64,000 nt of DNA, taken from Prevotella sp. GTDB lineage: Bacteria > Bacteroidota > Bacteroidia > Bacteroidales > Bacteroidaceae. Below, in pieces: positions 17,283 through 24,456 of this stretch. A program made the translations under genes and the position numbers. The DNA lies in NCBI GenBank assembly GCA_017410365.1, contig JAFQQY010000033.1:124001-188000 (forward strand). The letters are read 5' to 3'. Numbering within the stretch: position 1 is the stretch's first letter; every line of letters starts with the position of its first letter. The notes under the pieces were generated by a model, which saw only the letters and a list, made by a program, of their open reading frames with translations, ran no database searches and was not told the origin of the DNA.

Positions 17283-18959
17283 TTACTTGCTTACATTTGA
17301 AAGTTCAAGGTCGTTTGCTGCGTACTTAGCCAATGATGGATCCTTTGCGATAGCATTCTTAAGAGCTGTTGCTGCTGCGCTATTGTTACCCTGACGAGCA
17401 TTCAAAACAGCCTTAAGATACTCAGTCATTGCATTCGCATTCTTAACATTATTAAGAACCTGAGCAGCTGCAGAATAGTTCTTGCTCATAATCTGAGCGA
17501 GAGCTGCACTATTTGAATTTGTGTTAGCAAAGTTGCTTATAGCCTGAGCGTAGTTACCCTTAGCAAGATTCAGGTTACCGAGAATCTCAGAAATACCATT
17601 AGCTTCTGGAGCCTTAGCGATAAGAGCCTCAGCAGCCTTTACATCACCAGCCTGAAGAGCGATAAGACCAAGGTTTGCATTAGCTTCCTGACATTTTGCA
17701 TTTACGCTAAGAGCCTTCTGAGCGTAATTCTTTGCTGCGCTATAGTTACCCTTTGCAAACTCAAGAGTAGCAAGGTTGTTATATGCACGTGCATCATTTG
17801 GATAAACCTGTGTAGTAGTCTTATAGATACCCTCTTTCTCTGTTGCATTATCTGTAAGAGTTGCAGCATAGAGGAGTTCCTCTACTGTAAGAACCTTAGC
17901 ATCAGCATTATACTGTTCCTTGATTTCCTCGTTGCTACGGCCTACAACCTCATAGTTGATAGTAAGGCGAGCACGACGAAGTTCTGGCAGAACACCTTCA
18001 GCAAGTTCCTTGAAACCTGCGCTCATATTCTTAATCTGCTGTTCACGCTCTTCTGGATCCTTGTACATAGAAAGTACACGGAGAATCACATCCTTATCCT
18101 GGATATTAGAAGCCTTAACCAACTCCTGGAAACCTTCCCAGTCCTGTGCTGTATACTTTGCATCAACAGGAGATTCCATCTTAATCTTCTTCAACTCCTT
18201 CTGCAGATACTTCTCTGTATTCTTCTGACGATTGCTTGCAAGTTTTTCATTGAGTTCAAAACCACCATCAGGTGATGCGTATGCAGAAATCTCAATATTA
18301 TTGAGGTTCAAGTTCTTCTTGTCGTCATTGATTCTCTTAAGAAGTTCAACGAATTCCTTAACAGAATTGTTCTTCAACTCACTTCTACGAAGATTTGCCT
18401 GCTGAATCAAGAACTTGATATTAGCATCCTGCTTCTGTGCTGTAATTCTCTGGAATGCATCTGGAGCGATACAAGCCTGTGCATTCTCTGCTGTCTCTGT
18501 ATAGAGCATAGATGTAGCTATCACGCCATTAGCAACCTTAACAGCAGGAACCTCAACTGACTTCTTGCCTACTTTAGCATCGAATGTAAGATAAAGTTCA
18601 CTCTTCAACATATCTGGAACATATGCGAAGTTGCTCTTCATTGTGTAGTTGCCACCAACCTTGTAAGAAATGGTCTGGTCGTTACCCTTAACCTTCTCAC
18701 CCTGGAAAGTAGCGCTAGTACCGCGAGCCACCTTGCCATCTGCATAACGAAGCTCTGGAGTTACTGTTACTACTGCCTTTTTCTTCATGTACTTCTCTGG
18801 GAATGTACCATTGATTGTTGCAGGAACTTGGCCAACCTCAGCCTCCAGTGGATTTGGCACAACATTAAAATTGTCAGCTGTCAGCTCTCCAAGCTTAGAA
18901 GAGCATGATGTAAGGAGCAGCGCAGAAGCCGCTGCAATTAATAAACTTTGCTTTCTCAT
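17283..18959 (-). CDS. OmpA-like / TPR lipoprotein
   Basis: 558 aa from ATG at 18959. The N-terminus is a lipoprotein signal (MRKQSLLIAAASALLLTSCSS). About 30-200 forms a beta-rich region of unknown type. About 215-300 resembles an OmpA-C peptidoglycan-binding domain (IEISAYASPDGGFELNEKL, then ASNRQKNTEKYL). From about 370 onward there are TPR-like helices (RAYNNLATLEFAKGNYSAAK). It may anchor the outer membrane to the cell wall; it is not the WD40-containing PorE of type IX secretion. A TAnnTTTG promoter lies 35 bases upstream of the start. Confidence 0.8.
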   Translation of the reverse strand: MRKQSLLIAAASALLLTSCSSKLGELTADNFNVVPNPLEAEVGQVPATINGTFPEKYMKKKAVVTVTPELRYADGKVARGTSATFQGEKVKGNDQTISYKVGGNYTMKSNFAYVPDMLKSELYLTFDAKVGKKSVEVPAVKVANGVIATSMLYTETAENAQACIAPDAFQRITAQKQDANIKFLIQQANLRRSELKNNSVKEFVELLKRINDDKKNLNLNNIEISAYASPDGGFELNEKLASNRQKNTEKYLQKELKKIKMESPVDAKYTAQDWEGFQELVKASNIQDKDVILRVLSMYKDPEEREQQIKNMSAGFKELAEGVLPELRRARLTINYEVVGRSNEEIKEQYNADAKVLTVEELLYAATLTDNATEKEGIYKTTTQVYPNDARAYNNLATLEFAKGNYSAAKNYAQKALSVNAKCQEANANLGLIALQAGDVKAAEALIAKAPEANGISEILGNLNLAKGNYAQAISNFANTNSNSAALAQIMSKNYSAAAQVLNNVKNANAMTEYLKAVLNARQGNNSAAATALKNAIAKDPSLAKYAANDLELSNVSK

Positions 18960-18994
18960 TTTTGTATAATTATATAATATTCTAATTTCTGCTG

Positions 18995-19002
18995 CAAAGG
19001 TA
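18995..19002 (-). promoter_or_regulatory. -7 promoter element TACCTTTG of the OmpA/TPR gene
   Basis: CAAAGGTA on the plus strand reads TACCTTTG on the minus strand, the Bacteroidetes primary-sigma -7 consensus TAnnTTTG. It sits 35 bases before the ATG at 18959. Confidence 0.75.
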
Positions 19003-19081
19003 TAAATGAAAAACCACATATTATATAATAATGTGTTTTTTTTATATTTATTTAATTATTAAACCCTATGAATACAAAAAA

Positions 19082-19097
19082 GCGTCTCAAAAGACGC
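19082..19097 (-). terminator. Intrinsic terminator after tRNA-Leu
   Basis: GCGTCT and AGACGC pair around a four-base loop. On the minus strand the stem runs into a T run, just downstream of the tRNA-Leu 3' end. Confidence 0.75.
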
Positions 19098-19104
19098 CTT
19101 TCCG

Positions 19105-19190
19105 TGCCGCGAGCGGGACTCGAACCCGCACAGCCATCACTGGCCAAGGGATTTTAAGTCCCTCGTGTCTACCAATTCCACCATTGCGGC
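19105..19190 (-). tRNA. tRNA-Leu (anticodon TAA)
   Basis: 86 nt with acceptor GCCGCAA pairing the 3' TCGCGGC side, discriminator A, and a long variable arm as in class II tRNAs. The anticodon stem GGGA/TCCC closes the loop CTTAAAA, giving TAA. The T arm has GGTTCGAGTCC. CCA is not encoded. Confidence 0.95.
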
Positions 19191-19222
19191 AATATTTTAT
19201 TTTGGTGTGTCGGTTGACATTG

Positions 19223-19295
19223 AGCGGAAAACGAGGCTCGAACTCGCGACCCCAACCTTGGCAAGGTTGTGCTCTACCAACTGAGCTATTTCCGC
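19223..19295 (-). tRNA. tRNA-Gly (anticodon GCC)
   Basis: 73 nt: acceptor GCGGAAA, D arm TAGCTCAGTTGGTAGAGCA, anticodon arm ACCTTGCCAAGGT with GCC, T arm GAGTTCGAGCCTC. The discriminator is T and CCA is not encoded. It is upstream of tRNA-Leu on the same strand and probably on the same transcript. Confidence 0.95.
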
Positions 19296-19316
19296 ATACT
19301 TCATGCTAAGCGGATG

Positions 19317-19324
19317 CAAAGGTA
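19317..19324 (-). promoter_or_regulatory. -7 promoter element TACCTTTG of the tRNA-Gly / tRNA-Leu unit
   Basis: TACCTTTG on the minus strand, 21 bases before the tRNA-Gly 5' end, matches TAnnTTTG and fits a short transcript leader. Confidence 0.7.
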
Positions 19325-19391
19325 TTAAAAAAAAGACTCACCGCCAAATTTTTTAATTATGATTTAATAATAATTGACAAAATAATTACTT

Positions 19392-20180
19392 TTATTTTTT
19401 CACCACAGACCTTACCGCAAACCATATATGCATCAACATTGTCGTTATCTTTCCATAATGACAACACATTATATTATAGCGTTCTTTTAAAGATGCTCTA
19501 TGATGAATCGTGGTTTGCCCTTCTTTTGTATAATTGGCAATCACACATCCTACGTTACTAATCATCAACTGACGGCGTTCAGCCTCTTTCATGATACGTA
19601 TACACCAATCTACATCTGCCGAATACCTGTATTTTAGATCATACGGAATGGTCTGTGCAATATCAAGACGAGCATAAAAAGCCTGATGACATACTAGCAT
19701 TCCCTGTTGAAACGAGCGCCACGACAGGTTCTTAGGTGGCCTAAGACGCCGATGCCCAATAAACGTGCCGCCATTATCCACTATATCCGTATCACCATAC
19801 AAAACCGCAGGAAGCGTACCTTCCGATTTCAATTCGCATTTAGCCATTTGGACAATTGTCTCAATGGTAGCCGATGAAGGAAGAAAATCACCTGCATTCA
19901 AGAAGCAAACATAATCGCCAGTAGCACGTTGCAGTCCCTTGTTCATAGCATCATACAGTCCTTTGTCTGGCTCTGACGAAATCACCACATCATGACTTGC
20001 CGATACGCTGTCACTTTCTTCTTTATAGTCAATTGCAATCTCTACGGTATCGTCCGTAGAAGCACCATCAACAATCAGGTGCTCTATATATTGATATGTC
20101 TGATTTTTAACACTATCAAGCGTGCGCCGCAACACAGCAGACGCATTATATGTAATAGTAACTATTGATATCTTAATCAT
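19392..20180 (-). CDS. Family 2 glycosyltransferase
   Basis: 262 aa, cytoplasmic. The start MIKISIVTITYNASAVLRRT and LIVDGASTDDTVEIA are the nucleotide-sugar binding signatures of GT2 (GT-A fold). CFLNAGDFLPS stands in the position of the DxD-containing strand, and SADVDWCIRI is a likely catalytic-base region. It would add a sugar to a polysaccharide or lipid-linked glycan. Its start overlaps the stop of the upstream GT4 gene by 4 bases (ATGA), which points to translational coupling. Confidence 0.88.
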   Translation of the reverse strand: MIKISIVTITYNASAVLRRTLDSVKNQTYQYIEHLIVDGASTDDTVEIAIDYKEESDSVSASHDVVISSEPDKGLYDAMNKGLQRATGDYVCFLNAGDFLPSSATIETIVQMAKCELKSEGTLPAVLYGDTDIVDNGGTFIGHRRLRPPKNLSWRSFQQGMLVCHQAFYARLDIAQTIPYDLKYRYSADVDWCIRIMKEAERRQLMISNVGCVIANYTKEGQTTIHHRASLKERYNIMCCHYGKITTMLMHIWFAVRSVVKK

Positions 20181-21451
20181 AGTTTATAATGTTTTTTTGC
20201 CAAAGCTTGATTATAAACTTCTATATATTTCACGGCTACGCTTTGTTGCGAGTAGCTTAATCTGACTTTCTTCTGTGCTTCGTTACACAGAGACGAATAG
20301 TCAGCCTCCTTCAAAACCCAATAAATGCCACGTGCCAGGTCTTCATAATCGCGATATGCGGCCACGTATCCATTTTTCTTGTGATCAATTTCCTCCGGTA
20401 TGCCACCCACCTTGAATCCCACACAAGGCACACCGCAAGCCATAGCCTCCATTATAGTATTCGGCAAATTCTCCGACAAAGACGGCAACACAAATACTGA
20501 GGCAGAATTATAAATGTCCACGATTCTTTTCGAATCGCTTGTATAACCAAGATTATAGACTTCAAAAGGCAAGTTCTCTTGCATATCCTCCGCATGACCG
20601 CCAAGAACAGCCACAATAGCACTCTCTTGCATTTCCGGATGCTCTTTTACTATTTGATTGCAAGCATCAACCAGATAGTTCATGCCTTTATTAGGATTTG
20701 TTATGCGCTGCGACACAAACAGGATAACATTCTTACCCATAGGCAGACCACATCTTTCGCGCGACATTGTTTTGTCCTGAGAGCAGAAAACACGAATGTC
20801 AATTGGATTAGGAATGCTTGTCACCGAATGATTCTGAAGCAGCGAACTTTCCTTCGCTTCACTCTCAAGCCATTTGCTGCATGTCACGAAATGTACGCTA
20901 CCGGCCTTCAGCATTTTAGATTTCCTTCTCCATATCTTAGCGGACAAATCATCTGCCCCACCCTTTCCTGGAAGAAGTCGGCAATTACAACAACGAGACT
21001 TGAACCTATTGCAACCCAATGTGATATGACACACACCTGTCGCTGGCCATATATCGTGCATGGTCCATACCATAGGCTTTCCGCTTTCCAATATCCTGCG
21101 AATAGATTTCAACGATAGCATACCCTGATTTATCCAGTGCAGATGTATAACGTCAGCCTCCTTAAACTCCTTCATGCCAGTTATATCCGTTCCACAATTG
21201 GCTATATCAACTGCAAAAAGGTTCTTTGTTGAGAAATGCTGATAAAAAAACACGACCAAGCGTTCCCATAAAAAATATAACTTCTGAGAAATCCTATTGC
21301 TTAGCTCTACCACATTGATATTATCCGTTTCTTTATCGCGCACCAGCATCTTCGCCTTCACGCCATTATTGTTAAGAGCCTCCATCAGCCTATTGGCAGC
21401 AACTGCAGCCCCGCCTTTCTTCTCACTTGTGTTTACTATCAGTACTCTCAT
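20177..21451 (-). CDS. Family 4 (GT-B) glycosyltransferase
   Basis: 424 aa from ATG at 21451 (MRVLIVNTSEKKGGAAVAAN). The in-frame stretch upstream to 21514 is hydrophobic and reads as non-coding. GT4 features are the Gly-rich N-terminal loop, VSQRITNPNKGMNYLVDA, and the GT-B donor site PSLSENLPNTIMEAMACGVP with its E-x7-E spacing. A cysteine-rich CHITLGCNRFKSRCCNC segment near 170 is typical of some Bacteroidetes glycosyltransferases. With the coupled GT2 it probably serves surface glycan synthesis. A promoter sits only 4 bases before the ATG. Confidence 0.88.
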   Translation of the reverse strand: MRVLIVNTSEKKGGAAVAANRLMEALNNNGVKAKMLVRDKETDNINVVELSNRISQKLYFLWERLVVFFYQHFSTKNLFAVDIANCGTDITGMKEFKEADVIHLHWINQGMLSLKSIRRILESGKPMVWTMHDIWPATGVCHITLGCNRFKSRCCNCRLLPGKGGADDLSAKIWRRKSKMLKAGSVHFVTCSKWLESEAKESSLLQNHSVTSIPNPIDIRVFCSQDKTMSRERCGLPMGKNVILFVSQRITNPNKGMNYLVDACNQIVKEHPEMQESAIVAVLGGHAEDMQENLPFEVYNLGYTSDSKRIVDIYNSASVFVLPSLSENLPNTIMEAMACGVPCVGFKVGGIPEEIDHKKNGYVAAYRDYEDLARGIYWVLKEADYSSLCNEAQKKVRLSYSQQSVAVKYIEVYNQALAKKHYKL

Positions 21452-21455
21452 ACTG

Positions 21456-21463
21456 CAAAGGTA
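21456..21463 (-). promoter_or_regulatory. -7 promoter element TACCTTTG directly before the GT4 start
   Basis: TACCTTTG ends 4 bases before the ATG at 21451, so a start site at normal spacing would fall at or next to the A of the ATG. This suggests a leaderless or nearly leaderless mRNA. Confidence 0.6.
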
Positions 21464-21617
21464 ATAAAAAATAAATGAAGAGTAAATAATTGGATGCGAA
21501 AATTCCATATTCACCGAATTATATAATCGACCCTACCTCACTGCTTAATCAATTACATAAAAAAGTTAGATTCTGCAAATAAATACAAATATATTCTGAA
21601 TACTCAATATTTTATAA

Positions 21618-21625
21618 TATTTTTG
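21618..21625 (+). promoter_or_regulatory. -7 promoter element TATTTTTG of guaD
   Basis: TATTTTTG fits TAnnTTTG and lies 23 bases upstream of the guaD ATG at 21649. Confidence 0.6.
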
Positions 21626-21648
21626 TGATACAATAACAGCATACAGCC

Positions 21649-22116
21649 ATGAACAAAAAAGAATTGATGAAGAGAGCATGCCAATTGGCAGAGGAGAGCG
21701 TAAAACGTGGCGGTGGTCCTTTTGGGGCTGTCATTGCCCGCAACGGCGAAATCATCAGCGAAGGGAGCAATAACGTAACCATACACAACGACCCTACCGC
21801 CCATGCCGAAGTCACAGCAATAAGGAACGCTACAGCCAAACTTGGTACGTACGATCTCAGCGGTTGTGAGATATTCACGTCTTGCGAACCATGCCCCATG
21901 TGTCTTGGTGCCATATATTGGGCGCATATTGACAAAATATATTATGGCAACGACCGCAAAGACGCTGCTCAGATTGGGTTCGACGACGACTTTATTTATT
22001 CAGAACTGTCATTAGAACCAAACGAGCGCAAACTACCATGTGAGATTTTAATGCCTCAAGAAGCAAAGAATGCCTTCAAGATGTGGACTGCCAAAGAAGA
22101 CAGAACTGAGTATTAA
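21649..22116 (+). CDS. guaD: Guanine deaminase (cytidine-deaminase fold)
   Basis: 155 aa, close to the 156 aa of Bacillus GuaD and alike along its length (GGPFGAVI, NDPTAHAEVTAIR, SCEPCPMCLGAIYWA, GFDDDFIY). Zinc ligands are His52, Cys82 and Cys85, and the proton shuttle is Glu54. It converts guanine to xanthine in the cytoplasm for purine salvage. The tRNA adenosine deaminase TadA is the main alternative, but the C-terminal region with GFDDDFIY favours GuaD. Confidence 0.9.
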   Translation: MNKKELMKRACQLAEESVKRGGGPFGAVIARNGEIISEGSNNVTIHNDPTAHAEVTAIRNATAKLGTYDLSGCEIFTSCEPCPMCLGAIYWAHIDKIYYGNDRKDAAQIGFDDDFIYSELSLEPNERKLPCEILMPQEAKNAFKMWTAKEDRTEY

Positions 22117-22216
22117 TAATACCTGTTCGCGCACACAATATGTTGATTTATGTCAAGAATGATATAAATAATTATAAATTATCACAAGATACTATTGCAG
22201 GTTTACAAATTATAAT

Positions 22217-22224
22217 TACCTTTG
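22217..22224 (+). promoter_or_regulatory. -7 promoter element TACCTTTG of the intergenic RNA
   Basis: TACCTTTG at 22217 with a TTG at 22195-22197 about 19 bases upstream matches the two-part Bacteroidetes promoter (-33 TTG, -7 TAnnTTTG). No plausible coding region follows. Confidence 0.8.
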
Positions 22225-22228
22225 CATC

Positions 22229-22506
22229 GTCAAAAGGTTAATAGATTGTTTTAGGTTAGTAGTAATATTTATAGTTTTAGGTTTTTAGTTATTGGTAGAA
22301 AGAAAGTTTTCAAGCGTGGATAACAAAGGTCGCCGTGAGGCTCCCTTCACTTTCTAAAAAGGTTAGTATTAGTTATGATGCCCTGTCTGCTATATTTATA
22401 GCAGCGGGACTTCAAACTAAGAAAAACCTCTTAAAAAGAAAAAGGATTTTTAGTTAAACATAGGCTCGTATGCCACTGCTCGTTGATGAGTAGTGGCATA
22501 TTTTTT
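22229..22506 (+). ncRNA. Putative free-standing structured RNA, about 280 nt, family not recognised
   Basis: The stretch between guaD and ispF has its own promoter at one end and an intrinsic terminator at the other, with no sizeable reading frame. Local helices are visible: TAGAAAG 22296-22302 with CTTTCTA 22350-22356; GTGAGG/CTTCAC with a CTCC loop at 22335-22350; and CTGCTATA/TATAGCAG at 22387-22404, extended by CCC 22381-22383 with GGG 22406-22408. It does not carry the hallmarks of tmRNA, RNase P RNA or SRP RNA. A 6S-type RNA or one of the Bacteroidales RNA families is possible. Both ends are estimates from the promoter and terminator. Confidence 0.65.
22470..22506 (+). terminator. Intrinsic terminator of the intergenic RNA
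   Basis: ATGCCACTGCTC (22470-22481) pairs with GAGTAGTGGCAT (22488-22499), one G-T wobble, loop GTTGAT, then six T. ispF converges here, so it may also slow transcription from that side. Confidence 0.85.
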
Positions 22507-22987
22507 ACTTGTATATCAGCACTGTCGCATATGCAGATATGCCTTCTTCGCGTCCGGTAAATCCAAGCTTTTCTGTTGTCGTTGCCTTAATAGATATGTT
22601 GTCTGTGTCTGTATCCATTATTGAAGCTATACACTCCTTCATTTCTGGGATATGCGGATTCATCTTAGGGCGCTCAGCGCAAATTGTACAGTCGATATTT
22701 CCCACACGATAACCCTTCGTCGCTATCAGTTCGATAGTTTTCTTCAACAGAATCTTGCTGTCAATGTCTTTCATATCTGCAGAAGTATCAGGAAAATGAT
22801 AGCCTATGTCCCTCATATTAGCGGCTCCAAGCAATGCATCGCAGATAGCATGCAGCAGCACGTCGGCATCGCTATGGCCGAGCAGTCCCAACTGGTGGTC
22901 TATCTTTATACCACCCATCCAAAGGTCGCGTCCCTCTACCAGTTTATGCACGTCAAAACCAAAACCGGTTCTTATACCTAAATTCAT
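22505..22987 (-). CDS. ispF: 2-C-methyl-D-erythritol 2,4-cyclodiphosphate synthase
   Basis: 160 aa from ATG at 22987 (MNLGIRTGFGFDVHKL), the usual IspF length. The metal ligands are Asp12, His14 and His46, within GFDVH and GHSDADVLLHAICDALLGAA. The C-terminal KATTTEKLGFTGREEGISA is the conserved active-site loop. It cyclises CDP-methylerythritol phosphate to MEcPP in the MEP isoprenoid pathway. No other MEP gene is adjacent. Its stop lies just beyond the terminator of the convergent RNA. Confidence 0.97.
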   Translation of the reverse strand: MNLGIRTGFGFDVHKLVEGRDLWMGGIKIDHQLGLLGHSDADVLLHAICDALLGAANMRDIGYHFPDTSADMKDIDSKILLKKTIELIATKGYRVGNIDCTICAERPKMNPHIPEMKECIASIMDTDTDNISIKATTTEKLGFTGREEGISAYATVLIYK

Positions 22988-23016
22988 TTTATTATCCATT
23001 AAATATATAATTATAA

Positions 23017-23204
23017 ACCCCAATCGGTCATTAGACCGTAAATGTGACATTAAGAAATACTTTTTGCACGTTTGTCTATTCTTTTTGGCATATTTTTAAT
23101 GTCTCTTCAGTCGTATAGCCCGCTATACTCCTTTAGAACACATAAAAAATCTTCTCAAAAATAACAAGACAAACGCACTAAAATCTAAATGACCGATTTG
23201 GGGT
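23017..23204. repeat. Nested inverted-repeat element upstream of ispF
   Basis: ACCCCAATCGGTCAT (23017-23031) is inverted as ATGACCGATTTGGGGT (23189-23204), one base longer. Inside, GCACGTTTGTCT (23066-23077) is partly mirrored by AGACAAACGCAC (23167-23178). At the centre GTATAGC/GCTATAC (23113-23128) is a perfect palindrome. No reading frame is seen. It looks like a small non-coding inverted-repeat element, perhaps MITE-like. Confidence 0.5.
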
Positions 23205-23208
23205 AAAA

Positions 23209-23236
23209 GGCACCTAATCTTAAAGACCAAGGTGCC
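23209..23236 (-). terminator. Intrinsic terminator after porV
   Basis: GGCACC and GGTGCC pair across a 16-base loop; on the minus strand the stem is followed by TTTT, 14 bases beyond the porV stop. Confidence 0.65.
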
Positions 23237-23249
23237 CCATTATTGTTTT

Positions 23250-24407
23250 TTATCTAAACAAATCTTTTATGCCGTCCATATCAAACGCCAACGTAAAGCG
23301 CAACGTCTGGTCAAGCGGATTGCTCTGTGCGGTAGAGATGACATAACCAACATCCAAAGAGAACACATTCATCTTGAAGCCTCCACCTACAGTAAAATAC
23401 TTACGATTACCCTTGTTCTCGCTCTCATGATGATAACCGGCACGCAAAGAGAACTGGTCGTGATAAACATACTCCGCACCAACACTCCACTGTATTTCCT
23501 CAAGTTCTTCCTTAAAGCCACCAGGAGCATCGCCAAAGCTCTTGAAAATACCAGAGATAGCACCCACATCGCTGTATTCCTCTATCACACGCTGCTGGTA
23601 GTCGGCAGCACTTTCTCCTTCCTCCTGCTTCGGTACAGTGGGAACAAGCAGTTTGTTGGCATCGGCAGAGATTGCGAAGCGGTTGTACTCGTCGACAGGA
23701 ATCAACACCGATGCACCAATACGCATGTTGGCAGGTATAAACTGGCTTCTCTCATCGCCAAAGAACGAAATCTTACTACCAATATTGCTGATGTTCATAC
23801 CAAGTCCCAACTGACACTCACGGTTGCCCATGTTGAAATAATTGTTGTAATACATGGCCAGGTCGGCAGCAAAAGCAGATGCAGGCGACGAGTCCTCAGT
23901 ATAGTCAAAGCGCAAATCAGAATAGATCCATCTGATGCCGGCTGCTATCGAGAATGTCTCGCTAAGCATCAGCGAGTAAGCCACATCGAGCGACATTTCA
24001 TAAGGCTTCACCGACATTGCATTCTCATCCGTAGAAGTCATAACCTCGCCAAGTGAGAAATAGCGCAGCGAACCCGACAGCGCGCTGTAGTCACCTATTC
24101 TATAATAGCCTGCCACGTATGCAAGGTCGATATCGCTAACCAACTGGCGCAACCAAGGCGTGTAGTTAAGCGCTATACCGGCACGGCTGATACAGAATGG
24201 ATACTTTGCCGGGTTCCAGAACTGTGAGTTGACATCAGGGTCTGTTGCCGCACCCACATCGCCCATACCTGCAGCACGGGCATCCGGGGCAATGGTCTGA
24301 GATATCACCGCATGCTCTACGGGATTAAACTCGCTCATTTTATCTTGTGCCTTTGCTCCTATAGCCAAAGCAAGACACACGAATATCATTATAATCTTTT
24401 GCTTCAT
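23250..24407 (-). CDS. porV: Type IX secretion system outer membrane protein PorV
   Basis: 385 aa from ATG at 24407 with a signal peptide (MKQKIIMIFVCLALAIGAKAQ). Family signatures are APDARAAGMGDVGAATDPD and SQFWNPAKYPF near the N-terminus, followed by alternating beta strands as in a FadL-like barrel, ending in Phe-Arg. PorV takes CTD-tailed cargo from the translocon and hands it to PorU in the outer membrane attachment complex. It follows porU by 49 bases, which fits its role as PorU's partner. Confidence 0.95.
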   Translation of the reverse strand: MKQKIIMIFVCLALAIGAKAQDKMSEFNPVEHAVISQTIAPDARAAGMGDVGAATDPDVNSQFWNPAKYPFCISRAGIALNYTPWLRQLVSDIDLAYVAGYYRIGDYSALSGSLRYFSLGEVMTSTDENAMSVKPYEMSLDVAYSLMLSETFSIAAGIRWIYSDLRFDYTEDSSPASAFAADLAMYYNNYFNMGNRECQLGLGMNISNIGSKISFFGDERSQFIPANMRIGASVLIPVDEYNRFAISADANKLLVPTVPKQEEGESAADYQQRVIEEYSDVGAISGIFKSFGDAPGGFKEELEEIQWSVGAEYVYHDQFSLRAGYHHESENKGNRKYFTVGGGFKMNVFSLDVGYVISTAQSNPLDQTLRFTLAFDMDGIKDLFR

Positions 24408-24456
24408 TATCTTATTTATTATCAAAACAAACTAATCTATAAACGCAACAACATGC

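Noticed and set aside
17283-18959. OmpA/TPR gene as porE
   Set aside because: PorE carries TPR, WD40 and OmpA domains in another order; this protein has no visible WD40 repeats.
22360-22402. Mini reading frame MMPCLLYL in the intergenic RNA
   Set aside because: It is only eight codons and overlaps a perfect hairpin, so it is more simply explained by RNA structure.
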